A stretch of DNA of 64,000 bases from Argentina anserina. Its lineage: Eukaryota > Streptophyta > Magnoliopsida > Rosales > Rosaceae. A model generated the notes under the pieces. That model ran no database searches. It was not told the origin of the DNA and saw only the letters and a list, made by a program, of their open reading frames with translations. This document shows, one piece after another, positions 1 through 11,122 of the stretch. The number at the start of each line of letters is the position of its first letter. Positions within the stretch are counted from its first letter, which is position 1. The position numbers and the translations under genes are program-made. The stretch spans positions 5,766,001-5,830,000 of the forward strand of contig NC_065876.1 in the NCBI RefSeq assembly GCF_933775445.1, given 5' to 3'.

Positions 1-1560
1 GTTTCCTTTTTGCAGCTGAGCACAAAAAACTTAATGAACAGCTTTAGACTGATCAGGAATTCCAATTCCTTACATATTCGATCATATGAATGATTATAGT
101 GAATATAATTCCGACCAAACACAATCTCAATATCCCTATCTTTTCTGAATCCGTTACACTCAATCCCTTACCTCTGGTTCACCAACAAGTCTTGGTTTTG
201 TATTCTCATTTCGGTTGCCTTTCACAACCCTTCTTGCATTAGGCTTCATGATTATGGAACAGAGAAATATAAGTATCCAATCATGTCTTAATTCACAGTC
301 TTCGTTACTTCATAAACAAAAAATAAAATGCCCTCATCAGTGACACTGACTAAACATGCCTTGAATAAGTAGAGCACTAATCTTGAACAAATGGTACCGG
401 AATCTATATGACTAATCCAGCCACTTGATGTTCTTCTAAGTTTGTTATAGTTCTTACATGCTTAACGTTATTAACTCAATATATGACTAATCCCATGCAA
501 CATGCAAATTATATTAGTTTTAATTTGCACGATAGTTATAATTTTCAGCTTGTAATGAGCTCTACCATGTGCAAACATTTGAGCTCTTGGCTTAACTACT
601 TAGGCTGGCATCATCAATTTTTGCCAAAACTGACCAGTCAAGTGCAGAAGCATAAAAGAGGTGGAGGATGCATACTGTCAGCGTTCAGTTGTATCCTGGT
701 GATTGATTTTTGGCATGTCATGGATTGGAAACAACTTCACATCTAAATTCAACAAGCACGTTATGAATGGATGATATGATCGAATCAAAAAGTTCTGCAT
801 ATATAGCTGAGAGAGGTCCTCCGGAAAATAAGATGTAAACCGCGCTTCTATGTATGGAATGCGCCATTTAGTCTTAATTTTGCACTTAAGGAGATCCAAA
901 TTCTAGCCTAAACCTACATTAACGTAACATGTTGCATGCGGTTTTACTGATTCAATGACCTGATGAAAAGACTCATCATCATGTCGGTGCAGTTTGAATA
1001 TTTGATTTGTCTCAATTATTAAAGAGTAGTTCATTACCTAAAGCATATACCCAACTCCCCACCCCTTGTTTGACCAAAGAAAGCTAATCAGTACTTCCCA
1101 CATCTTTCATTTTAACCCTTTCCATCTTTTAGTTCCTGAGGAACAGCAAAGCAGACGTGGGAGGCATCATTATTTTGGTTCATGCATTTCAAATTTCTTT
1201 TGATTCGCCATTTCTACAGTATTGTCGGTTTAGTATTTGATTGTTCCGTTACTACTCTCTGTTTCACTTGATTTCAGTGAAAAACAATACTTTTGTTTTA
1301 ATCTATAGTTCACTTGATGTACATGATCCAGAATTATTGAACTTTGTCCGCACCGTACCCTCTCCGCATTGAGAGATTATTACGGACTTGTACCCTCTGT
1401 CATTTGATATAAGATTTTTATCGGAACAACAACGTGTTATGGCAATATATATCATTCTTAGATTAACCGAGTTTGATAGTTCGAATTATTGACTTGCTTT
1501 GCATGGAAACTTGTTTATGAGCATCCTACTTATACGTACATAGCGTATATAGTTTAGGGA
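1..1560. other. Intergenic spacer, no gene seen
   Basis: AT-rich sequence without a reading frame that resembles a known protein. No splice-consistent exon chain, RNA gene or bounded repeat is visible. It could hold regulatory sequence or the end of a gene outside the window. Confidence 0.5.
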
Positions 1561-2480
1561 AAATAAAAAACTCACTTTGGAGTACAATAATTATAAAACA
1601 ATATTAAAATCATATAAAAGTCACTCATTTAAATCTATCAAAGTGTTCCCCAAAATTTGCATAAAAATTACAAAAATTGTCAATGCTACTATTATCTCCA
1701 ATGAGATCTTCATCTTCCTCCTCCAATACATAAACACAGCCCAAGAGGCTTAGCCCGATCTGCCATGGCCACCGACATGCGCAGAGTTCGTCGAGATCGT
1801 AACAGTCATTGTGACTACAACTGTGATTGGTGGTGTGATTACAACTGTGACAAATCTTTGTTAATTCTACTCATTTTTTTTTTCACATTTCTTTTTGTCA
1901 CAACATAGTCACACTACCAAATACACAGGTAGTCACACTATCAGATACAATGACAGTCACAATGTAAATACTATAGCTAAAAGTGTAACCGGTGTTGTGA
2001 CTGTAAATGTAACATGCCGAGAGAAATTTATAAATCCGCGAAATTATGTAAAAATTCAAAGGAAATCGGTATGAATGTGTTCTGAATTAAGAAAATAGCT
2101 AGCTTTATGGAGCATTGGGCTCCAGTTTCGTCGGAATAGCTTGGAGCACTGCCATGGATGGCAGCAACCCCTTTCGAGGGTTTCTGCGTCTTATACGGTG
2201 GTCGATTCAGAGTGGGTATGATATCAAATGAAAAAGGGGAAGAAAATCTTTCCAACAGTACCAACCACGCTTCAATCAATCGTCGGACGATAAAATTATG
2301 GCTAGAATAAGAAAAATAATGAAAAAAAAAGTGAAAAAAGGTAAAACAGTCCGAAAATGTTTAAAATTTGATTTTTTTTCTAATTTCGCTTGAAAATTGT
2401 TGATTTTTTGTAATTTCTAATTAAATGTGAAAATTATTTTTTAATTGGATTTTCTTCTTTAACTTTTTTATAATTTTAAG
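1561..2480. repeat. Unclassified repeat-like segment with a TGTGA/TCACA cluster
   Basis: Between about 1806 and 2010 the motif TGTGA(C) and then its complement GTCACA recur roughly nine times. The first half is mostly TGTGA and the second mostly TCACA, so the stretch could fold on itself. The flanks are A/T-rich with homopolymer runs. No terminal repeats or target-site duplication were found, so a transposon assignment is not supported. Confidence 0.3.
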
Positions 2481-2583
2481 ATTTGATTTATACTAGTTTA
2501 ATCGTTCAAGTACTGTCTTGTGGCATGGGTTTAGTTATATGCCGGAAATTGTATTACGTACATAACTCTAGTCCTGATACTAG

Positions 2584-2586
<3 letters not shown>

Positions 2587-2632
<46 letters not shown>
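2587..2632. repeat. (TA)n microsatellite
   Basis: Uninterrupted TA dinucleotides for about 45 bases in the spacer downstream of the MYB gene. Confidence 0.95.
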
Positions 2633-2634
<2 letters not shown>

Positions 2635-2799
2635 AATTAGCAAGCTAGCCCTTTTGCATGGGCTGCTAACCATGCAGGACTTCTGAAGTCATATATATAA
2701 CGCTTGTATATGGTGCGGTTAATAAAACATTAATGCAAGTATGCAACAATATAATTACTTACCTAATTTTTTCTTAGATAACCCCATAAATCATATAGT

Positions 2800-2800
<1 letters not shown>

Positions 2801-2836
<36 letters not shown>
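2801..2836. repeat. (CT)18 microsatellite
   Basis: Eighteen perfect CT repeats. They lie downstream of the minus-strand MYB gene, so they are not part of its promoter. Confidence 0.95.
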
Positions 2837-2837
<1 letters not shown>

Positions 2838-3754
2838 ATAATACAGAGAAGAGAGAAAAGCCAGCCAATATTGGCCTTTTGGAGGGAAGCGACTAAATGC
2901 ATGGAAGGGTCTGGAGCCCTCTCATATTTTTCATTTTTGTAAAGAAAATCAGCATCTCTGACATAACAATAATATTTGTATAGCTCAATCGCTAGCTAGC
3001 TAGGCCCGGCCCGGCCAATCTTCTTAAAACTCTGCCAGCGTTTCATGAAATATCACAATCTCATTTCTGAGCAACCCTACTGCAGACCCACACCTACTCA
3101 TATCACTAATCATACAAATATATTCACATTTCTATATCTATGCAATTTGTACATATCTCTCTCTGTATGTATGTATGTATGCATATATGTGTGTGTTTAT
3201 GGATCATCCGATCGTGTATATATATATATATATATGTGCGTTCAGTGTGTAATATTTCACCTTAGAGACAATTAGGGCCATCAATAATGGGGATTAATAA
3301 TACAAATTGACTTAATTAGCACTGTTTGGTGGTTCTGGACAATTTTTGGCCGCTCTAATTGAAAAGCACTTTTGGAATGAGCAGAAGCACTGCAGAGTGC
3401 AGATGGAAAATGACAGACACGAAAACACTCTCCTCCTCATATTAATCATCATTGGTTAAACTACACGAAAAGTGAAATGAAAATTATCAGCAGCACTTCT
3501 AATTACACTCATCATCATCATATTATTATTACTCAACTATTCTCTGAAAACAAATAACACAGAATGGATCAATATATATGCTCCCAAATACAGTAATTTA
3601 AAGAACAAAGAAAAAATCAAACCCTTTTTCATCAGTATAGGATTCCCCCTGTTACTATCCACATCTCTTTTTCTCTATGGTATTTGTTTGAAAAATGAAA
3701 AACAAAGAGAAACCAGAATTAAAAAAATTAAAAATTGAATTCCTTTTTACAAAT
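2837..3754. other. Spacer and probable MYB 3' untranslated region
   Basis: A/T-rich sequence without a coding signal, including a short TATG/TA microsatellite near 3165-3235. The part nearest 3754 lies directly after the stop codon of the minus-strand MYB gene and is probably its 3' UTR. No clear polyadenylation signal could be chosen. Confidence 0.4.
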
Positions 3755-5093
3755 TTAAATATGCTGGAAGACATCAAAGTTTGCACCTGTTAGATCTTCT
3801 GATAGCGACGTTAACGGATAGCTACTGAAATCTACTGAATTTTGATGTTGATGATGAAGCTGCCTTTCTTCCCATGATGATGAAGTAGGCTTCATAATTA
3901 CCAGTTCCTCCGTTTTCGGGCCATCAAATTGATGAAACAAGGACTCTAATTTGTTCTCTGTGTTTACATCCCAAGAAAACGCACCTGCATTATTTTCCAC
4001 TACATTGTTGTTGTGGTTTATATGGAACCCTGCAGTTGAGCTATTGCTTGAACTAAAGGAGAAGTCGGTGCCTGACATGCTTCCATGGTCGGAATTCGCC
4101 AAACTTGGCATCGAATTGTATCCGATAATTGCTTCATAATTGAAAGAGGGCCTGACGGAATTGGTCGTAGGGGGATGATATTGAGTACTAGTAACAAAGT
4201 CAGAATTGTAGCCGGATGGATCGGTACTCGTTTGAAACTCGAAATAGGATACAGAATCAAACGCAGCAGCTGCTCTTGAAGCTTGTATCGGACTTATTCC
4301 GGAACTAGTACCATCAAAGTAACTAGAATTGTTGACGAGAAATGTTGGACCTTGTGATGAATTAGCCATAGGAAGTTCTTGATGATGCTCATGAGCTGCC
4401 ATTAGTGGCAAGGAAGATGATGACTCGTTATTTATTTCTGAGCAGTGAACTATATTGGTCTTATCGTCCTTGAGTAGCTCTTCATCTGTTAGTGGCTTGT
4501 GAGTGGTCGGGTCAATCCCTTGCTTCATTAGCTTCTTCTTCAAACACGAATTCCAGAAATTCTTTATCTCATTATCTGTTCTTCCTGGCAATTGTGCTGC
4601 AATTTGAGCCCACCTGGTGATGAAATTCACAACCAGTTAAAGCACACAATTAATGAAGTCCCCCATTTCCGCTGTTGTACATTTCTAACTATTTACCTGT
4701 TGCCAAGAACTTCATGGAGACTAATAATGAGGTCTTCTTCTTGCTGAGAGAACATTCCTCTCTTCAAATCCGGCCTCAAGTAGTTTATCCATCTCAACCT
4801 GCAACTCTTACCACACCTTTGCAAACCTGTTTGAGATTTCAAAGGAAACATCAAGCATTTGTCGAAAGTTTCATACTTTATTATATATGCTTAAATCAGA
4901 TAATGCATAGACATGCAAATTTAGCAGTTGAAGAATAGGGGTAGTGATGAAGTTTAGTACCTGCAAGCTTGGGAACAGAGCTCCAGCAACCGACGCCAAA
5001 TCGAGTGATGTAGTTAAAGAGCTTCTCGTCTTCTTCAGGTGACCAGAGACCTTTCCTTAACTTTTGCTTCAAACAACACGAATGGCGTCCCAT
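3755..5093 (-). CDS. R2R3-MYB transcription factor, MYB61/MYB86-like (S13 group)
   Basis: Three exons on the minus strand: 4961-5093, 4697-4826 and 3755-4613, all GT-AG, giving 373 residues. This is the usual MYB intron pattern. The start is the ATG at 5093, because MGRHSCC is the N-terminus of the MYB50/55/61/86 group; an in-frame ATG 33 bases upstream is less likely. R2 spans about residues 14-61 with W17, W37 and W57. R3 spans about 67-112 with W89 and W108, and its first tryptophan is replaced by F70, as is normal in plants. The linker ends in [10 protein letters not shown]. The R3 bHLH-binding signature is absent. The tail is rich in Ser and Asn with an acidic C-terminus, suggesting an activation region. 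Family members act in the nucleus on secondary-wall, mucilage or stomatal genes. Assignment to one Arabidopsis orthologue is inference. Confidence 0.93.
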
Positions 5094-5151
5094 TTTTGGC
5101 TCGCTAAGCTGAGCTTGTAAGGACAATGATATGTGATTTTGGTTTGGTTTT

Positions 5152-5161
5152 CTTTATAAAG
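5152..5161 (-). promoter_or_regulatory. Putative TATA box of the MYB gene
   Basis: On the minus strand the palindromic CTTTATAAAG lies about 60 bases before the ATG at 5093. That predicts a very short 5' leader. It is the only TATA-like site close to the start codon. Confidence 0.6.
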
Positions 5162-5227
5162 TAGCCGCTAGCAGCTAGCTGGGAATATATGTCTGTCGTC
5201 TCTATATGACTCTCCCTCTCTCTTTTA

Positions 5228-5232
<5 letters not shown>

Positions 5233-5278
<46 letters not shown>
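5233..5278. repeat. (CT)23 tract in the MYB promoter
   Basis: Forty-six bases of CT (GA on the coding strand), about 70 bases upstream of the putative TATA box. GA/CT tracts upstream of plant genes can bind BBR/BPC GAGA-binding proteins; such a role here is inference. Confidence 0.85.
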
Positions 5279-5281
<3 letters not shown>

Positions 5282-6390
5282 GTGAGAGTCGACTAAGAAA
5301 GAGCTAGAGTGAAAAAATTAAGAGTAATTTCTGATGATTTAAAGAAACACGAGGGATAATTCATACTTATTACTTAGAGTTCAAGTCACAGAGAGAGATG
5401 AGGAAGTTGAAGCAATCAAGTGGGATTTACGCAAATCTGGTGCTGCTGCTTTTGTATTGGGACTGGATTGGGTTTTAAGATATCTCTAAGTCCAGAAATT
5501 TAGCATAAAGGAAAAGGGGGAATAGTATGTAAATGAGAACAGCTATGGGAAATACCGTTATTATTTTTAGGTATAATTAGGATTCATAATTAAAATTAAT
5601 AATATATGGGGAGCTTGGAGGCTTGTGGAAAAAGATTTATAAAAGCTATCTAAGGTACTTGTGTTTTAAAACCTCATAAATCAAAAAGTACTGCCCTTCA
5701 ATTTTAATGTTGCTTGCACAGCTGGGAGACCTTAATTTAGCTTAAATTGAAAATGTGCAATTTGCATGCGAATGGAATTACAGATTCATAATAGTGCACT
5801 TAATTAGCTTCACACTGTCACCCACCATATATTGCTTTATGCATTTTGTATGGCTAAGAACCATGCATTTATATACATCAAATTATCTTCTATACTTGTT
5901 GTGGAAATACAGAGGAGTTTACAAAGTCAATTACTTTCATTACAAGTTAGACTACTACAAAGAAAACTTGCAAAAATATTTTCATCTTGAAGAAATGAAC
6001 TGGAATCACTAAATTAAAAAAAGGTCTCTAGGTCAGAAAAGTGATAACTATGCATTTTGCCTGAGTAGAAAGTGAACATATAACAGTCGAGTAATACCGT
6101 TTCTCCTATGTCGCAACAACTTGCTCCCACAATGGCTGATCAAAACCTTTTGATTTCTTTACTCACATCAATCTACGACGTCGAAAATATAATGGCAACA
6201 CAAGGGCAACATTCAGAAAATAAGAATGAGAGAGCGGTTCATATCACTCGTTAACACTTGTGTCTTTTTTGGATGTCGATTTGAAGATCAATTTGATTGA
6301 GTTCTTCAATATATGTAGTGCGATTCTTAGAGATTTACTGTATAATTGTAAATAATAGCGATCGAAAATATACCATTTCAATGGTAAAAA

Positions 6391-6428
6391 GAATCTTATG
6401 AACTCCTTAAAAAAAGAATCTTATGAAC
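6391..6428 (+). mobile_element. Micro-retroposition scar: 13 bp direct repeat around a polyA-ended insert
   Basis: GAATCTTATGAAC occurs at 6391-6403 and again at 6416-6428. The 12 bases between read TCCTTAAAAAAA. A perfect direct repeat flanking a tiny A-tailed insert is what an extreme 5'-truncated LINE-type insertion would leave. Slippage is an alternative. Confidence 0.5.
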
Positions 6429-7057
6429 ATGAACTAGTAAGCATTACGAACTTTGTGATAAAATACACATATTGTCCCTTGTTTTTGAAAATTTCTCTCG
6501 CGCAGTTACTTCTTCACTCAATGTTCAGAACTCACATATTGTCGATCCCCATAAAATAACAATTCATCCATCTTTTGCCAGCTTCATTGTACAGTGCAAT
6601 GCATTCGAGTTAAAAAAATATGAAGCATATAATTAAAAAGACAGGCGGCAGGAGCAGATAATCGAGGGTGGGTTCCATAATCCGTTCGTATATTTGACTC
6701 GTGCATAAGAACTTGATTCAGACCAAAGTAAGAACGAATCGAACGAAGAATTATTACAATATAAGAGTCAGAACCAAGACCATCTATCTTGACGTCTTCG
6801 TATACCGATTCACTTCTCTACGGACTAGACATAAAAATAGAAAAACCCAAGATTCCATCACAAAAGTACGCAGCAAAAACATAAAGGAAAAAACGAAAGG
6901 CCGGACAATTTTCCTTTTTCCCCTTTTATTTTCTCCTTTTTCTCCTTCTCCTTGGTCTGTTATCTTCCCTACGTATACCCAGTTGGAATGCAACGCCTTA
7001 TTAGCATGCAAGCATAAGCTCTATTAAGGTTGGTGATAATTTTAGTTGAGGCATATA

Positions 7058-7061
<4 letters not shown>

Positions 7062-7099
<38 letters not shown>
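7062..7099. repeat. (TA)n microsatellite
   Basis: TA dinucleotide tract of about 38 bases in spacer. Confidence 0.9.
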
Positions 7100-7100
<1 letters not shown>

Positions 7101-8884
7101 CTCCCATACAATTTGTTACTTATAGTCTCTTATCGATCTCTCACTTATTGAGATTTTGTCTTCCCAAGTACTTTCTAAGAAATGATAGAGGATTATTGTC
7201 CTTTTTTATTTGTACTAGTTATTATTTTCCTCCATCTCTAACTTATAGGTACAAGTTGATATATATTGATGTTTTACATGAAAGTTTTATGTTAGATCGA
7301 GTAAGGTTAATCCGTAATCGTACACACCAAAATAATGCCTTAAGATTAAAATCATCTTAACTTCTTAAGTTACCTGTTTAGTTTAGATGAAAGACATATT
7401 AGAGGAAGAGTTTTTGCCACGACAAAATGTATAGAATAACTCGAGGGATTGGTGGTACAAACTACAAAGAATCCTTCAATACATAAACCATTGTTAACAG
7501 CCTCTCCAGAGATCTGTATGCATTATCTCATAGAATTAATTAAGTATGAAAACATGAATCAAGCACTCCCTTCCAAGTCTTTCACTATTAATTAGATGAA
7601 TTTTTCGTAAAGAACGAATTGCCTCAACTTATCAAATCAATCTAAGCATAAATATCTTATCAAATCGATCAAGCTCTCTGTCATAATCTCGACTTAATGA
7701 AAACTTCACCCACCATCAATTCCATCTGAGTAACACACTGTATTACATTTTGAACCCTCAATGATTGGAGATTTTCTACACGACCGACAATTTGTTTTTT
7801 TTAAAGAAAATTATTAAAATCTTGGAAAATACGCAGCCAGCACGACACACCCAAATAAGACCGATTTATGTGCACTTATTTGCCCCTACCATCTTTTGTC
7901 GTTGCGATCAATCTATTCAAATTCACTATGCACAACTTGTTTATTGTTAATTTGTTAAATTAATCAAGAGTATAACCTTAATTAGAACCTACGATGCACG
8001 AAAGCTTCACCGGAGGTCTGATTCCCACTTCGGAATCGGAGTGGGAATCGGAAGCGGAAGCACGCTACGGAAAAATAGGATTTTGGAAACGCGAGGGTTG
8101 TTGGGTTTTTATAGTTTTCTTCTCTCTTTTCCAAATCTAATATAAAATCCCTCTTAAAATCTCCATATTCTAAGGACTCGATAATTCATAAAGATAAAAA
8201 TAAAAAATCTAGAATTGAATGAAAACCCTGAAAACATACAGTTGAAGCCTCGTTCAAGCAGGTTGAATGAGATTTGAGGATTTGTTTGAGCTTTTAGTTT
8301 TGTGTGAGACAACAATGACATATAAGCTTATAGATGAGTTTGATTTGGAGCAAGATACTGATTGAAACTAGATGAGTGAAAAAATCAGTGTTGTGAATTC
8401 TGGGGCTATTTTAGGATGAATCCCAAAGAGAGAGATAGAGCGCAAAATAATTCAGTTTTGGGGCGCGCCGCTCATTGTAAAATGTAGATACATATGTTTT
8501 TGGTTCCACATACTTAGTCAGTGTGATTGGAGAGATCGTCAGGTGTATGATGGATTGACTGAGAGGTGATGCACATCGTTTGTGGTTAGCTACACTACTA
8601 GTATCATGTTAGTTATTAAAGTGTTTGTGTTGTTTATTCTAGATCATAACAAAATATTTATTGAGCTCATTTTCTATCATATTGTTCTCTATAATGGTAG
8701 TAATTATTTTTGTTGTTTTATATAATATATTTTTAGATATAAATATATATTATTTTATTATGACACTTTCAAAACGTACCCGCTTAAAAAAATCGTTTTC
8801 GCGCTTTCACATACCAGCACCTGATTCCATACAGCTTAGATTATGACTTTAGGAGCATACGAGTGGATTAACATATTGGAAAAC

Positions 8885-8932
8885 AAGCATGGAGTTCGGT
8901 TTCGACCCAAAAAAAAAAGCATGGAGTTCGGT
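8885..8932 (+). mobile_element. Micro-retroposition scar: 16 bp direct repeat around a polyA-ended insert
   Basis: AAGCATGGAGTTCGGT is present at 8885-8900 and 8917-8932 without mismatch. The 16-base insert is TTCGACCC followed by eight A. The repeat is in the usual size range of LINE target-site duplications. Confidence 0.6.
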
Positions 8933-8986
8933 GCAATATATACTGATATATAGTAATATTGGCCCGTGAAGATCATGCATGGATCA

Positions 8987-8991
<5 letters not shown>

Positions 8992-9024
<33 letters not shown>
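8992..9024. repeat. (TA)n microsatellite
   Basis: TA tract of about 32 bases, 60 bases after the micro-insertion at 8885-8932. Confidence 0.9.
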
Positions 9025-9026
<2 letters not shown>

Positions 9027-9250
9027 ATTAACTTAATTTGATCATTAGGATTTCAGGACAGATTAACAGCACATATTATATCACTAATAATTGATGTTAG
9101 CTTGGGAAAATGGTCGATAAGTGATATCAAGTACATATTTGAACAGTTGATTATTATTGCATATATATACATGATTTGTCAATTCTCCACTTTAGTTGTT
9201 AAGAGAATTGATCAATTAACTGGACTGGTTTATTGCAAATTCGAGATCAC

Positions 9251-9296
9251 AACTAAACAATGTTATTCCTTAAAAAAAAAAACTAAACAATGTTAT
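9251..9296 (+). mobile_element. Micro-retroposition scar: 16 bp direct repeat around a polyA-ended insert
   Basis: AACTAAACAATGTTAT occurs at 9251-9266 and 9281-9296. The 14-base insert is TCCTT followed by nine A, the same leading bases as the insert at 6404. Shared insert sequence at two unrelated targets favours insertion of a common donor end over slippage. Confidence 0.62.
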
Positions 9297-10769
9297 GCAG
9301 GATGCATTAATTAATTTGTTGTTTTTCAGTACTTTTTCTTTTTCTTTTTCTTTGTCCTCTACCATCACAATACGTACAACACGCGATTTGATATATCAGA
9401 GGATATAACCTAATTAAAATGAGGTTTTAATGAAAGGGATCGAAAATTATTTCACGGGTTTACATTATATCTTCTTGTTTTTTTATTTTTTTTGTAAAAG
9501 AACACGTTATACGACTTATATCCTTTTCTTATTTCAGTTATTTGTGAAACGAATCAAGGTGGGGAGGACACTTGCCCGTTAATAACTGTAGAGTGGAGCG
9601 AAGAGAAGTATTACACAAAAACATTAGTCATTGTAAACACGCAACATAACTCTAACATGGTACTAAAACGTGAGGAAGGAAGCCTATCTCTAAATTAAGA
9701 AGTCATCCTCAAGAAAACGTCAGGGTTACGACTTACGAAGAAGTGGATGCCACCATGCTATACATATATGCTTCACATATAACCACTCTAAGACGATGAG
9801 TCAAGAAGGTTGAGATGCAATTGACCGAAAACGGCTTTATGGAACATAGTTTAAGTTGTAGATTGAGAGATGTATATCCATCTCCAGTAGCTATATATGT
9901 CGTCGATCGGAGAACTTGAGTTTGAGTCACTGAGAAGTGATAACGGAATTGGAGAAATAACGGTTGAAGGAGACTAACCAAGTGATCAATATAAACGAAG
10001 ACAGATTCTAATCATTCTATTTAACTTCGAAGCTAAACGTACTCATTTAGGTAGAATAATGACGATGGAGTACTAGCCGGGAGAATAGACTAATAGAGTA
10101 ATAGAATTGATCACACTCTTTAATTAGAAGCTCTAACCGCTCATAGCTAGATAAAGGCTTTCGTCGATGTACATATCTTGAGAAATATAGGCAAACAATA
10201 GGCATTTAGCTAATTAATGTTAATGAGCCTTAGCTTTTTATTCAATTCTGAACAAACTAAATAAAACTAGAGTACACGTAGTCATTTAGCTCATTAGCTT
10301 GACTAATCATCCCATGCAATTAGGTTAGCTGCAGTTTACATCGATTTAGATTTATTAGGTGAGCTCTCTTGCACATGTTCGTGTCCAAGTGAAGAATTAA
10401 ATGGTGATTTAACAATGCTTAATTCGATAATAATAATTCAAACTTTGGAGTTGTCCCAATCCCATCAACACCATCCTTATCGCTTGGAGGCCAAGGCCAA
10501 TTAAGCAAAGTTAAATCAACTGGTCCATCGATGTAGAAGAGAATAATAGCTTTGATTAATGATTCAAGCACATGGGAAGCTTTTGAATTAGCTCATCACA
10601 TCAACTAAGCACAACATTAATTAAAAGTTATATTGGGTAGGAGATCATAATCATTTTATGATAGGACCCTCCTGATATATATACTTTGCCGGCTCTCGGT
10701 AAGATTTTCTTTCATCTTTGAGAATACAAAACAATGGCCAAGAACGGATTATATATAATAGTCCTTCCA

Positions 10770-11122
10770 TTAATGGATTTTTTTTAGTATTTTAAAGGGA
10801 TATGTCACTTGACAAACTTATCGATCAGAATTCAATATTTTTACCGTTCAACATTAAAAATATAATGTATAAATCACATACGTAAAATTTCAGCTAAAAT
10901 AGAGGTGTTTAAGGCATTAAATCTGAGATTTAAATTTATAAACATGAACGGCTGACATATTTGATGCGTCCATTGTTTTCACAAAGTTTGATACCTTAAC
11001 GATCACCATTTTAGCTGAAATTTTACACATTATATTCTAAAAGTTGAATGATAGAGATGTGAAAATATAATCGAAAAATTAGTTAATGAGTTATCTCTTT
11101 AAAATACCTAAAAAATGGATTC
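10770..11122. mobile_element. Foldback MITE-like element
   Basis: Two diverged inverted arms of about 120-130 bases. The left arm runs from AATGGATTTTTTTTAGTATTTTAAAG to about 10905, and the right arm is its complement ending near 11122. Both arms contain the core GTAAAATTTCAGCTAAAAT. The loop of about 80 bases is unrelated. No coding capacity is present. The superfamily and exact target duplication could not be fixed. Confidence 0.6.

Larger units (their letters stand above)
5279..10769. other. Gene-poor spacer
   Basis: About 5.5 kb without a protein I recognise. It contains TA tracts near 7062-7099 and 8992-9024, three short polyA-ended insertions listed separately, and a short GC-richer segment at about 7989-8110 with repeated GGAATCGG/GGAAGCGG motifs. 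Short reading frames here are A/T-rich and lack splice or family support. Confidence 0.5.

Noticed and set aside
2028..2279. 83-codon minus-strand frame in the 5' spacer
   Set aside because: No family resemblance, and it lies in an A/T-rich repeat-like segment. Not supported as a gene.
7989..8110. Fourth hAT element of the short-motif type
   Set aside because: It starts CTACGATGCACG, like the end of the HDA6 intron element, and has GGAATCGG/GGAAGCGG repeats. No opposite end or target duplication was found.
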